The notes under the pieces are model-generated. The model saw only the letters and a list, made by a program, of their open reading frames with translations, made no database searches and was not told the origin of the DNA. Of a stretch of DNA of 5,919 nt, positions 1 through 5,467 are shown piece by piece; positions within the stretch are counted from its first letter, which is position 1, and each line of letters opens with the position of its first letter. The translations under genes and the position numbers were made by a program. The stretch is from Trueperaceae bacterium. GTDB taxonomy: Bacteria > Deinococcota > Deinococci > Deinococcales > Trueperaceae. The stretch covers positions 1 through 5,919 of the forward strand of contig JAABSI010000140.1 of the NCBI GenBank assembly GCA_011390455.1, in the 5' to 3' direction.

Positions 1-763
1 CGACGGTGGGCGAGCGCGTGTCGTTGGCGGCGATCCCGACGAAGGCCGTGCGGTTGTTGAACGGATCCACCAGGCGCTCGCCCACGCGGCTGAACACCGC
101 GGCGACGTCGAGCGTGTAGGTCACGTCGAACTGCGGCGCGGTGGTCAGCACGACGGTCGCGAAGTCGCTGCCGAAGGCGGCCCCCTCGATCTCGAGCTCT
201 AGGGCGCTGTCCATGAGGCGGTACTGGGCGACGTCCTCGGCGGACGGCCCGAGTTCCGCCGGCGCGCCGGTGTCGGGGTCGTGGAAGGAGACGACGACCT
301 GCGTCGGGCTGATGGCCACGGCGCTGGCCACGACCGGCGCCGGGGCGACGTTGCCGGTGAAGTCGCCCCGCACCTCCGCGAGGGGCTGCAACGAGTCCGC
401 GGTCGCGATCTCGGCGACGGTCAGCCGGTACGCGACCGCCCGCTGGGGCGCGGTGCCGAGCACCACGCTGCGGCCGTCGGGGCGCGGGTGCACGGCGACG
501 ACGTCGAGCGCGGCGCCCTCCGGGTCGCGGATGGCGAAGGAGCTCGCCTCGCCCACGTGCACGGGGGCGTCGAACGCCACCACCAGCGAGGTGCTCGAGG
601 TCGCGCGCACCTCGGTGATCGCGGCGGTCGGTGGCGGCGCCTGTTGCGCGCAGCTCACCAAGACCGCTGCGACCAACAGCCCCAGGGCATGCCCGAACCT
701 CTTCCGCCGTCCGCGGCGCGGCCGGTGTGTACCTCGGGTCGTCGTGGATCCGAATCCTGCCAT
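1..763 (-). CDS. Lipoprotein with tandem Ig-like repeats (N-terminal part, runs off left edge)
   Basis: The reading frame is open from ATG 763-761 to the left edge, giving 254 residues without a stop; the C-terminus is missing. Residues 1-37 form a lipoprotein signal: a long Arg-rich n-region (PRRGRRKRF, 15-23), a hydrophobic stretch (27-36) and a lipobox LVSC with Cys38 as the lipidation site, so the protein should be exported and membrane-anchored. A Pro-rich linker (APPP) follows. Two similar modules of roughly 95-105 residues come next: LVVAFDAP (60-67) then VVLGTAPQ (100-107), and VVVSFHDP (156-163) then VVLTTAPQ (204-211), each followed by a Y-x-L-x-V-A strand. This beta-rich pattern resembles bacterial Ig-like (SbsA/Big_5-type) repeats. 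The end, SPTV, looks like the start of a third module. The start is supported by GGAGGAG 9 nt upstream. The specific function is unknown; adhesive, envelope or secreted-enzyme roles are all possible. Confidence 0.82.
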   Translation of the reverse strand, partial: MAGFGSTTTRGTHRPRRGRRKRFGHALGLLVAAVLVSCAQQAPPPTAAITEVRATSSTSLVVAFDAPVHVGEASSFAIRDPEGAALDVVAVHPRPDGRSVVLGTAPQRAVAYRLTVAEIATADSLQPLAEVRGDFTGNVAPAPVVASAVAISPTQVVVSFHDPDTGAPAELGPSAEDVAQYRLMDSALELEIEGAAFGSDFATVVLTTAPQFDVTYTLDVAAVFSRVGERLVDPFNNRTAFVGIAANDTRSPTV

Positions 764-772
764 CGCATCACG

Positions 773-780
773 CTCCTCCA
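773..780 (-). promoter_or_regulatory. Ribosome binding site of the lipoprotein gene
   Basis: On the minus strand TGGAGGAG lies 9 nt before ATG 763. This decides the start: a second ATG at 768-766 is in a different frame and would sit only about 4 nt from the same site. Confidence 0.7.
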
Positions 781-786
781 CGGCGA

Positions 787-803
787 CGACCGAACCTCGG
801 TCG
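787..803 (-). repeat. Perfect 7-bp inverted repeat (stem-loop) in the lipoprotein gene leader
   Basis: CGACCGA (787-793) and TCGGTCG (797-803) are exact reverse complements separated by 3 nt. The repeat ends 6 nt upstream of the Shine-Dalgarno sequence of the lipoprotein gene. It could be a hairpin in the mRNA leader affecting translation or stability, or a dyad operator at the DNA level. The repeat is seen directly; the role is inference. In DNA this GC-rich a chance occurrence is possible. Confidence 0.4.
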
Positions 804-945
804 AGGACGCCGCTCCATGGCCCAGCGTCCCCATCGGGTCCGCCGTCCGCAGCGTGCTGCTTTCACTGACCGTTCAGGATTCTGTGGGCTCGCGCCGACC
901 GTACCAGCCGACGGCCGTGCTCATGAGCCGCACATTCGGTACTCA

Positions 946-972
946 GGGACTCAAGCGCGGTCCCGGCCGGGA
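946..972 (-). terminator. Inverted repeats just downstream of the histidinol phosphatase gene; weak terminator candidate
   Basis: Two overlapping inverted repeats start 13 nt after the hisK stop. TCCCGGCCGGGA (961-972) is a perfect 12-bp palindrome, and GGGAC (946-950) pairs with GTCCC (960-964) across a 9-nt loop. They are mutually exclusive as RNA hairpins. No T-tract follows on the minus strand, so this is not a classical intrinsic terminator; such U-poor hairpins do occur at 3' ends in high-GC bacteria. The call rests on position and symmetry only. The rest of 764-985 shows no convincing gene on either strand. Confidence 0.25.
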
Positions 973-985
973 TGCGCCGACGCCC

Positions 986-1801
986 TCACGCGGTCTCGGC
1001 CACCGCCTCGAGCGGGACGAACCCGCGTTCGCGCCCCCGGAAGGTCGCCAAGCGGGTCACCCCGAGCGCCCGGAGCCGGCCTGCGACGTCGTCCCAGCCG
1101 TACTGCACCTCGTCGGGGGCGTGCGCGTCCGAGCCGTAGGTGATCGGCACGCCCGCGTCGACCAGCCGCCGCAGGAAGCCGTCGGACGGGAAGGGCTCGC
1201 CGCACTTGCGCAGGCCCGACGTGTTGACCTCCACCGCCACGCCGGCGGCGGCGATCGCCTCCACGGTGCGGTCGACCTCGTCGGCCACGTCGGGCCAGGG
1301 CGTCGGGGCGCGCCCCTTCCAGGCGTCGACGTGCGCGAGGACGTCGAAGAGGCCGCTCTGGGCCGCCTCGCGCACGAGCCCCAGGTACCGGCGCGCGAAG
1401 GCCGTCACGTCGAACCCCTGATCGAAGCGCGTGCGGTCGTACACGTGCCGTCCATCGACGTAGTGGACCGAACCGAGCACGTAATCGAGCGGGTGGCGCG
1501 CCAGCTCGGTCCGGTACGCCTCGACGGCCCCCTCGACGTAGTCGCCCTCGACGCCGACGAGCACCTCGAGGTCGCCGGCGTGCGCCGCCTGCAGGGCGCG
1601 CGCCTCGGCGACGTACGCAGCGAACTCGCTGCGCGCCATGTGCATGCCGGGCGCCGGGCGGTCGGCCGGCTTGGACCAGAGCGGGGCGTGGTCGCTCAGA
1701 CCGAGCACGCTCAGGCCCCGCGCGCGGCCCGCCACGACGTAGTCGGCGAGGTTCCCGCGGGCATGGCCGCAGCGGTGGTGGTGGGTGTGGAGGTCGATCA
1801 T
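986..1801 (-). CDS. hisK: Histidinol-phosphatase, PHP family (HisJ/HisK type)
   Basis: This 271-residue protein should hydrolyse L-histidinol phosphate to L-histidinol and phosphate (EC 3.1.3.15), the penultimate stage of histidine biosynthesis, in the cytoplasm. PHP-domain metal ligands appear in order: HTHHH (H5, H7), SDHAPLW (D37, H38), GVEGDY (E85), GSVHYVDG (H113), LAHVDAWK (H157) and GSDAH (D225, H227). The C-terminal GSDAHAPDEVQYGWDDV stretch and the total length match the HisJ/HisK group (about 268 residues in Bacillus). ATG 1801 is chosen because the family begins almost directly with the M-x-D-x-H-T-H strand. The frame stays open upstream to 1957, and ATG 1852 (with GAGG 5 nt before it) would add 17 Arg-rich residues; neither extension looks like family sequence. 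No other his gene is in the window. A phosphoesterase of the same fold with another substrate is the main alternative. Confidence 0.88.
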   Translation of the reverse strand: MIDLHTHHHRCGHARGNLADYVVAGRARGLSVLGLSDHAPLWSKPADRPAPGMHMARSEFAAYVAEARALQAAHAGDLEVLVGVEGDYVEGAVEAYRTELARHPLDYVLGSVHYVDGRHVYDRTRFDQGFDVTAFARRYLGLVREAAQSGLFDVLAHVDAWKGRAPTPWPDVADEVDRTVEAIAAAGVAVEVNTSGLRKCGEPFPSDGFLRRLVDAGVPITYGSDAHAPDEVQYGWDDVAGRLRALGVTRLATFRGRERGFVPLEAVAETA

Positions 1802-1956
1802 CTCGGGACCGAGCCTACGCCCGCGGCGACGATCGGGGCGTTCGGTCCTCATGGCGCCTCGAGGGTCACCCGCTCCTTCGGGCGCGCGACGTCGTCCTGA
1901 ACGAACCCGGCTCCGATCCCGGAGGGCGTCGGGGTCGGCGGCGCGGACGATCGGCA

Positions 1957-1966
1957 CCCCTAGGGG
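1957..1966. repeat. 10-bp perfect palindrome CCCCTAGGGG in the divergent intergenic region
   Basis: CCCCTAGGGG is fully self-complementary with no spacer, so it is more likely a DNA-level dyad than an RNA hairpin. It lies 13 nt upstream of the candidate -35 box at 1980, a position suitable for an activator or repressor. No regulator gene is adjacent and I cannot assign a factor, so operator function is speculative. Confidence 0.25.
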
Positions 1967-1979
1967 CCTCGGTCACGGC

Positions 1980-2015
1980 TTGACCGCAGTCGACGCCCTT
2001 GGTACATGATTCTCA
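1980..2015 (+). promoter_or_regulatory. Candidate promoter of the YeeE/YedE pair, positioned for leaderless transcription
   Basis: TTGACC (1980-1985) matches five of six bases of the sigma-70-type -35 consensus. After exactly 17 nt comes TACATG (2003-2008), a poor -10 match (T, A and the fourth A). A start 6 nt after this -10 would fall on A2015, the first base of the second in-frame ATG of the downstream gene. No Shine-Dalgarno-like sequence precedes either ATG, which agrees with leaderless initiation. The remainder of 1802-1979 carries no gene I can support; no good promoter for the divergent hisK is recognisable there. Confidence 0.35.
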
Positions 2016-2590
2016 TGGAGCCCCTCATCGACCTCCTGCGGCAGCCGTGGCCTTGGTACGTCGCCGGTCCCGCCCTCGGCCTCATCGTGCCCCTCCTCCT
2101 CGTGTTCGGGGGCCGGCGCTTCGGCCTCTCCTCGAGCTTTCGCCACCTGTGCGCGATCGTGGCGCCTCGGACCCCGTACTTCCAGTACCCGTGGCGCAGC
2201 CAGGGCGGCTGGAACCTGCTCGTGATGGCCGGCATCGCGCTCGGCGGGCTCATCGGCGGCGTGTGGCTGGCCGATCCCGCCCCGCTGCAGGTCGCGGACG
2301 CCACGACCCGCGATCTGGCCGCCCTCGGTCTGGCGGTCGACGGGAATCTGGCGCCGGAAGCGGTCTTCTCGTTCTCGGCGCTGGGGACGCCGGCCGGGTT
2401 CGTGGCGATGGTGGTGGGCGGCTTCCTCGTCGGGTTCGGGGCCCGCTGGGCCAATGGCTGCACGTCGGGCCACGCGATCATGGGGCTGGCCGAGGGGCAG
2501 CGCGCCTCGGTGCTCGCCGCGGTCGGCTTCTTCACGGGCGGGCTGCTGGCGACGCACCTGATCTGGCCGCTGCTGCTGGGGGCGTCGTGA
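2006..2590 (+). CDS. YeeE/YedE family sulfur-compound (thiosulfate) transporter, first half
   Basis: This is a 194-residue integral membrane protein with about four hydrophobic segments (near 18-34, 69-89, 129-147, 165-190). It carries family signatures SSSFRHLCA (Cys49) and ARWANGCTSGHAIMGL (Cys152). In characterised single-chain YeeE, thiosulfate is relayed inward by a few conserved cysteines. In the split form, as in PmpA/PmpB-type pairs, two short proteins each carry one half, so this should be the N-terminal half in the cytoplasmic membrane. Its stop overlaps the GTG of the second half. Two in-frame ATGs are possible: 2006 and 2015. Neither has a ribosome binding site, and the candidate promoter favours 2015 (191 residues). 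The family is clear; thiosulfate as substrate is inferred from the family, and other sulfur or selenium species are possible. Confidence 0.88.
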   Translation: MILMEPLIDLLRQPWPWYVAGPALGLIVPLLLVFGGRRFGLSSSFRHLCAIVAPRTPYFQYPWRSQGGWNLLVMAGIALGGLIGGVWLADPAPLQVADATTRDLAALGLAVDGNLAPEAVFSFSALGTPAGFVAMVVGGFLVGFGARWANGCTSGHAIMGLAEGQRASVLAAVGFFTGGLLATHLIWPLLLGAS

Positions 2591-3036
2591 GCGGCGCCGC
2601 GTCGAACCGCGCCGGCGGCATCCCCACGGACCTGCGCTTCGTGGCGATCGGCGCCTACTTCGGCTTCGTGCTGCTCAAGGCCGAGGCGGTGTCGTGGTAC
2701 CGCTTCCAGGAGATGTTCCGGTTCCAGTCGTTCCACATGTACGGCGTGATGGGCGCCACGTTGCTCGTGGCCGCCCTGACGGTGTGGGCGGTGCGGCGCT
2801 TCGGGTGGCGGTCGATCGACGGCCGGCCGATCACCTTCGAGGCGATGCCGGCGGGCTGGCGGCGCTACGCGGGTGGCGGCCTCCTCTTCGGCGTCGGCTG
2901 GGGGCTGACGGGCGCCTGCGCGGGCCCGATCGTCGCCCTGGTCGGCACCGGCCTCTGGCCCTTCACGGTCGTGTTCGCGGCGGCGCTGCTCGGGACCTAC
3001 ACGTACGGGCGGCTGCAGCACCGGCTGCCCCATTGA
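2587..3036 (+). CDS. YeeE/YedE family (DUF6691-like) transporter, second half
   Basis: This 149-residue membrane protein starts at GTG 2587, whose GTGA overlaps the stop of the preceding gene, implying translational coupling and equal production of the two halves. Four hydrophobic segments are visible (near 17-33, 51-69, 96-116, 119-138). The motif YFGFVLLKAEAVSWYR (24-39), then EMFRFQSFHMYG, and WGLTGACAGP with Cys111 are typical of the second protein of split YeeE/YedE pairs. Its single Cys, with the two in the first half, gives the three-cysteine set expected of a complete transporter. The usual motif has Pro (GACPGP) where Ala113 stands here. The gene ends 11 bp before the 3' end of the convergent acetyltransferase gene, leaving no room for a separate terminator. 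Confidence 0.86.
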   Translation: MSGAASNRAGGIPTDLRFVAIGAYFGFVLLKAEAVSWYRFQEMFRFQSFHMYGVMGATLLVAALTVWAVRRFGWRSIDGRPITFEAMPAGWRRYAGGGLLFGVGWGLTGACAGPIVALVGTGLWPFTVVFAAALLGTYTYGRLQHRLPH

Positions 3037-3047
3037 CCTAGCCGACG

Positions 3048-3821
3048 TCACGGCGCCTCGAGGTTCACCTGCGTCCCCACGCGCACGAAGCCGAGCCCCT
3101 CGTAGAGCCGAAGCGCCCCCTCGGCCGCCGATAGCCAAGCCAGCGGCAAGCCGGCGGCGAAGGCCTCGGCGAGCAGCGCGTGGCAGGCGACGCGGGCGTG
3201 GCCGCGGCGGCGATGGTCGGGGTGGGTCCAGACGCCGGCGAGCTCGGCGGCGCCGCCGCCGAACTGCAGCATCGCCCCGGCCACGGGCACGCCGTCGACG
3301 TCGACGGCGCCCGCGCGCACGCCGCCGTCGGCCAGCCCCGCGCGCAACGACGGGAGCCAATCGAGGGCCGCGGGATCGTCCGGCGTTCCGCCGTAGGCGA
3401 GGTGCTGGCCCCGCAGCGCGGCCTCGAGGCGCCCGGCGTCCTCGGGGTCGAAGCGTCGGTAGGCGCCGCCGCTCGCCGCGGGCGCCGCGGCGAGGTCCGC
3501 GGGCTCGAGCACGAGCACGGGCGCCGTCATCGCGCGCGTCCATCCGGCTGCGTCCGCAGCGTCCAGCAGACCGGGGCGGAGCTCGGCGAAGGCCTCGATG
3601 CGCGGGCGCCGACCGAAGGCCGCGAAGCGGGCGGCCAGCGCGCGCAGGGCGGCGATCCAATCGTCCGGGTCGGGCCCCTCGGGGACCGCCAGGCTCAAGA
3701 ACGGGTTCGTCGACGCCTCGTCGATGCCGACGAAGAAGCCAGGGAGCGCCTGCGCGCGCCGCCCGCGCGCGGCGGCGTCGCGCAGGCCCGCCTCCAACCT
3801 CGTCAGGATGGCCGCGTCCAC
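3048..3821 (-). CDS. GNAT family N-acetyltransferase
   Basis: This 257-residue protein should transfer an acetyl group from acetyl-CoA to an amine; the acceptor is unknown. The C-terminal half (about 120-255) is a GNAT domain: YRRFDPEDA opening, ELAGVWTHPDHRRRGHA (motif A; the CoA pyrophosphate loop is R204-R-R-G-H-A209) and LYEGLGFVRVG (motif B region, Tyr240). The N-terminal half (PFLSLAVPEG near 40-49, RRPRIEAFAEL, AAGWTRAMTAPVLVL) has a pattern I associate with GNAT proteins carrying a degenerate first half. It starts at GTG 3821, one base after the TGA of the upstream oxidoreductase gene, with no clear Shine-Dalgarno sequence, so translation is probably coupled. Its 3' end faces the transporter pair. 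The family is secure; the substrate is not. Confidence 0.85.
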   Translation of the reverse strand: MDAAILTRLEAGLRDAAARGRRAQALPGFFVGIDEASTNPFLSLAVPEGPDPDDWIAALRALAARFAAFGRRPRIEAFAELRPGLLDAADAAGWTRAMTAPVLVLEPADLAAAPAASGGAYRRFDPEDAGRLEAALRGQHLAYGGTPDDPAALDWLPSLRAGLADGGVRAGAVDVDGVPVAGAMLQFGGGAAELAGVWTHPDHRRRGHARVACHALLAEAFAAGLPLAWLSAAEGALRLYEGLGFVRVGTQVNLEAP

Positions 3822-3822
3822 G

Positions 3823-4887
3823 TCACAGGTCCCGGCCGTCGTTCGGGTAGGTCACGCCCAGCTGCACCCGCGCGGCGTCGAACAGCCTCAGCGTGGCGAC
3901 GGTGTCGGCGAGCGGCATCGTCGGGCTCTCGCGCAGCCCCTGCTGCACGCAGCGCGCCACCTCGCGCAGCATCCAGGCGTAGGGCGCCGAACCGAGCCCG
4001 ACCTCCTCGCGGCGGTGCTCGTCGCCGGCCATGACCATGAAGCCCTCGGGGCGGGTGAGCGGCGCGAAGGTGCGCAGCGTGCCGCGCGTGCCGGCGATCG
4101 TCGCCGTGCGCGTCGCCTGCGCCTCGAGCGTGCCGAGCAGCTGGGCGATCGCGCCGTTCGGGTACGCGAGCGTGAGCGCGTGGGTCCCGTCGACGCCCTC
4201 GGGGGTGCGGGTGCCCACCGCGTGGACCTCGGTCGGCATCCCGAGCGCGCCGAACACCCACGTGAACGGGTACACCGTCAGGTCGAGGAGCGCCCCACCA
4301 CCGGCCGCCCGCGCCCACAGACGCGCGCGCGGATCGCGCTCCGCGGCGAACCCGAGGTCGGCCTGCACCCACCGGACGTCGCCGAGCTCGCCGGACGCCA
4401 CCACGTCGAGCGCGCGCTGGTACACCGGCAAGAAGCGCGTCCAGACGGCCTCCATCAGGAAGACGCCGCGCTCCGCGGCCAGGCCGGCGAGCGCTTCGGC
4501 CTCGTCGCCGGTGACCGTGAACGACTTCTCGACCAAGACGTGCTTGCCGGCCTCGAGCAGCGGCTTCGCGACCTCGTAGTGCTGGCCGTGCGGGGTGGCG
4601 ACGTAGACCACGTCGACGTCGGGGTCGGCCGCCATGCGCTCGTACCCGAGCATGCCGCCGCCGTCGCCGTACGCGACCGGCGCACCCAGGTCGCCGGCGA
4701 AGGCGCGGGCGCGCGCCGGGTCGCGCGAGGAGACGGCGTGCAGCACCGCGTCCTCGAGCTGCACGAGCTGCGCCGTGACGGTGCGGGCGATGCTGCCGGT
4801 AGCGACCACGCCCCAGCGGAGCGTTCGGCCGGTGGCGGCCAGCGGGTCTTCGGAGATCGGAGGGCGGACGACGTGTCGCGTGGCCAT
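3823..4887 (-). CDS. Gfo/Idh/MocA family NAD(P)-dependent oxidoreductase
   Basis: This 354-residue cytosolic enzyme begins its Rossmann domain at RWGVVATGSIA (24-34; G26 and G31 in the dinucleotide loop). VDVVYVATPHGQHYEVA (91-107) and GKHVLVEKSF (114-123) follow, with Lys121 the usual catalytic lysine. The C-terminal beta domain opens with MEAVWTRFLP and carries GGGALLDLTVYPF (197-209), with Asp202 and Tyr206. The MEAVWTRF and D-x-x-x-Y combination is most like the dihydrodiol dehydrogenase (DHDH)-type or sugar oxidoreductase branch, but the substrate cannot be read from sequence. ATG 4887 is chosen; ATG 4932 in frame would add 15 Arg/Ser-rich residues. Neither has a strong ribosome binding site, and even from 4887 there are about 22 residues before the fold begins, so the start is uncertain. 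It lies 72 bp downstream of the unknown gene and is coupled to the acetyltransferase. Confidence 0.88.
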   Translation of the reverse strand: MATRHVVRPPISEDPLAATGRTLRWGVVATGSIARTVTAQLVQLEDAVLHAVSSRDPARARAFAGDLGAPVAYGDGGGMLGYERMAADPDVDVVYVATPHGQHYEVAKPLLEAGKHVLVEKSFTVTGDEAEALAGLAAERGVFLMEAVWTRFLPVYQRALDVVASGELGDVRWVQADLGFAAERDPRARLWARAAGGGALLDLTVYPFTWVFGALGMPTEVHAVGTRTPEGVDGTHALTLAYPNGAIAQLLGTLEAQATRTATIAGTRGTLRTFAPLTRPEGFMVMAGDEHRREEVGLGSAPYAWMLREVARCVQQGLRESPTMPLADTVATLRLFDAARVQLGVTYPNDGRDL

Positions 4888-4959
4888 GGACCAGGATGGC
4901 ACGGGGCGGCGTGAGGCGCGCCTGCAGCGCATCGCCTGCGCACCCGCGCCGAACGGCCG

Positions 4960-5412
4960 TCAGCGCCCGCGCGCCTTGCCCTCCTCGGACAGCGCCATGT
5001 CCTTGGAGCGCGTGAGCGTCTTGACGTGCGCCACCCGCCGGAAGCGCAGGGCCGACCAGTCTTCGTCGATCGCCACCTGCCGGACCGGCTCGAAGCCCGC
5101 CGCGCCCAGCACGTCCCATCCGCGGTCCCGATCGAAGTCGGCGCGGTAGCGCTTGGAGCTCTTCTTGGGGTACGCGATCCAGAGGGTCGCGTCGCCTTCG
5201 GCCTTGGCCGTGAGCGCGGTGCACAGCGGGTCGAGCTCGGCGCGATCGCGGGCGAAGCCGAGCGCGAAGCCGAGCGCACCGACCTCGCCCACGTCGCGCA
5301 CGACGCGCCGATCGGCGAGCGCCGCGACCTCGGGCTCGAACTCGGCCGGGGCGTTCACGACGACGATGGGGTCGTGGTCCTCGAGGTTGAGCTTGCGGAA
5401 GACGGGGCCCAT
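4960..5412 (-). CDS. Conserved protein of unknown function (possibly DUF3052-like)
   Basis: This 150-residue soluble protein has no signal peptide or membrane segment. Visible blocks are KLNLEDHDPIVVVNAPAEF (7-25), LWIAYPKKSSKRYRADF (77-93), GWDVLGAAGFEPVRQVAID (98-116), EDWSALRFRRV (117-127) and a basic tail KTLTRSKDMALSEEGKARGR. I recall the same block order in small uncharacterised proteins of several phyla, and a faint similarity to DUF3052 (an IWxxxPK strand followed by DWSALR); both are from memory and untested. The start is firm: AGGAGG lies 6 nt before ATG 5412. A perfect 12-bp in-frame duplication gives ALGFALGF at 46-53. It follows vapC by 55 bp and precedes the oxidoreductase in the same direction, but the hairpin between suggests it may be transcribed independently. 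No function is proposed. Confidence 0.8.
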   Translation of the reverse strand: MGPVFRKLNLEDHDPIVVVNAPAEFEPEVAALADRRVVRDVGEVGALGFALGFARDRAELDPLCTALTAKAEGDATLWIAYPKKSSKRYRADFDRDRGWDVLGAAGFEPVRQVAIDEDWSALRFRRVAHVKTLTRSKDMALSEEGKARGR

Positions 5413-5418
5413 GGGCGA

Positions 5419-5424
5419 CCTCCT
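5419..5424 (-). promoter_or_regulatory. Strong ribosome binding site of the unknown-function gene
   Basis: AGGAGG on the minus strand, 6 nt before ATG 5412, is the best Shine-Dalgarno match in the window. It fixes this start and shows that the host does use Shine-Dalgarno initiation for some genes. Confidence 0.75.
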
Positions 5425-5437
5425 CGGACGAGTCTAG

Positions 5438-5461
5438 GGGTGCGGGGCGCTGCCTGCACCC
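5438..5461 (-). terminator. GC-rich hairpin after vapC, possible terminator
   Basis: Starting 6 nt after the vapC stop, the minus strand has GGGTGC paired with GCACCC (5456-5461 with 5438-5443). An inner GGC/GCC stem can stack after a small internal bulge. It sits between two co-directional genes, where a terminator or an mRNA-processing or stability structure is expected. There is no U-tract (CTAGACTC follows), so complete termination is doubtful. Confidence 0.35.
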
Positions 5462-5467
5462 GACCCG

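Noticed and set aside
849..860. GCAGCGTGCTGC short hairpin followed by TTT
   Set aside because: The stem is only 4 bp with a tetraloop and three T residues, and no plus-strand gene ends upstream, so it is not credible as a terminator.
281..1900. A 539-codon plus-strand open frame
   Set aside because: It lies antisense across both the lipoprotein and the histidinol phosphatase genes, crosses their intergenic gap, and its translation is an Arg/Gly/His-rich string with no domain. It is a by-product of high GC on the opposite strand.
1802..1957. N-terminal extension of the histidinol phosphatase to ATG 1957 or ATG 1852
   Set aside because: The added 17-52 residues are Arg/Pro/Gly-rich and unlike the family, which begins at the M-x-D-x-H-T-H strand. 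ATG 1852 has a modest GAGG before it, so it is not wholly excluded.
1960..3660. A 566-codon minus-strand open frame
   Set aside because: It runs antisense to the clearly recognisable transporter pair and into the acetyltransferase in a wrong frame; composition is low-complexity Arg/Ala/Pro.
5431..5436. TAGACT (minus strand) as a -10 box for the unknown-function gene
   Set aside because: No -35-like hexamer lies 16-18 nt upstream, and the implied transcription start would fall on the ribosome binding site.
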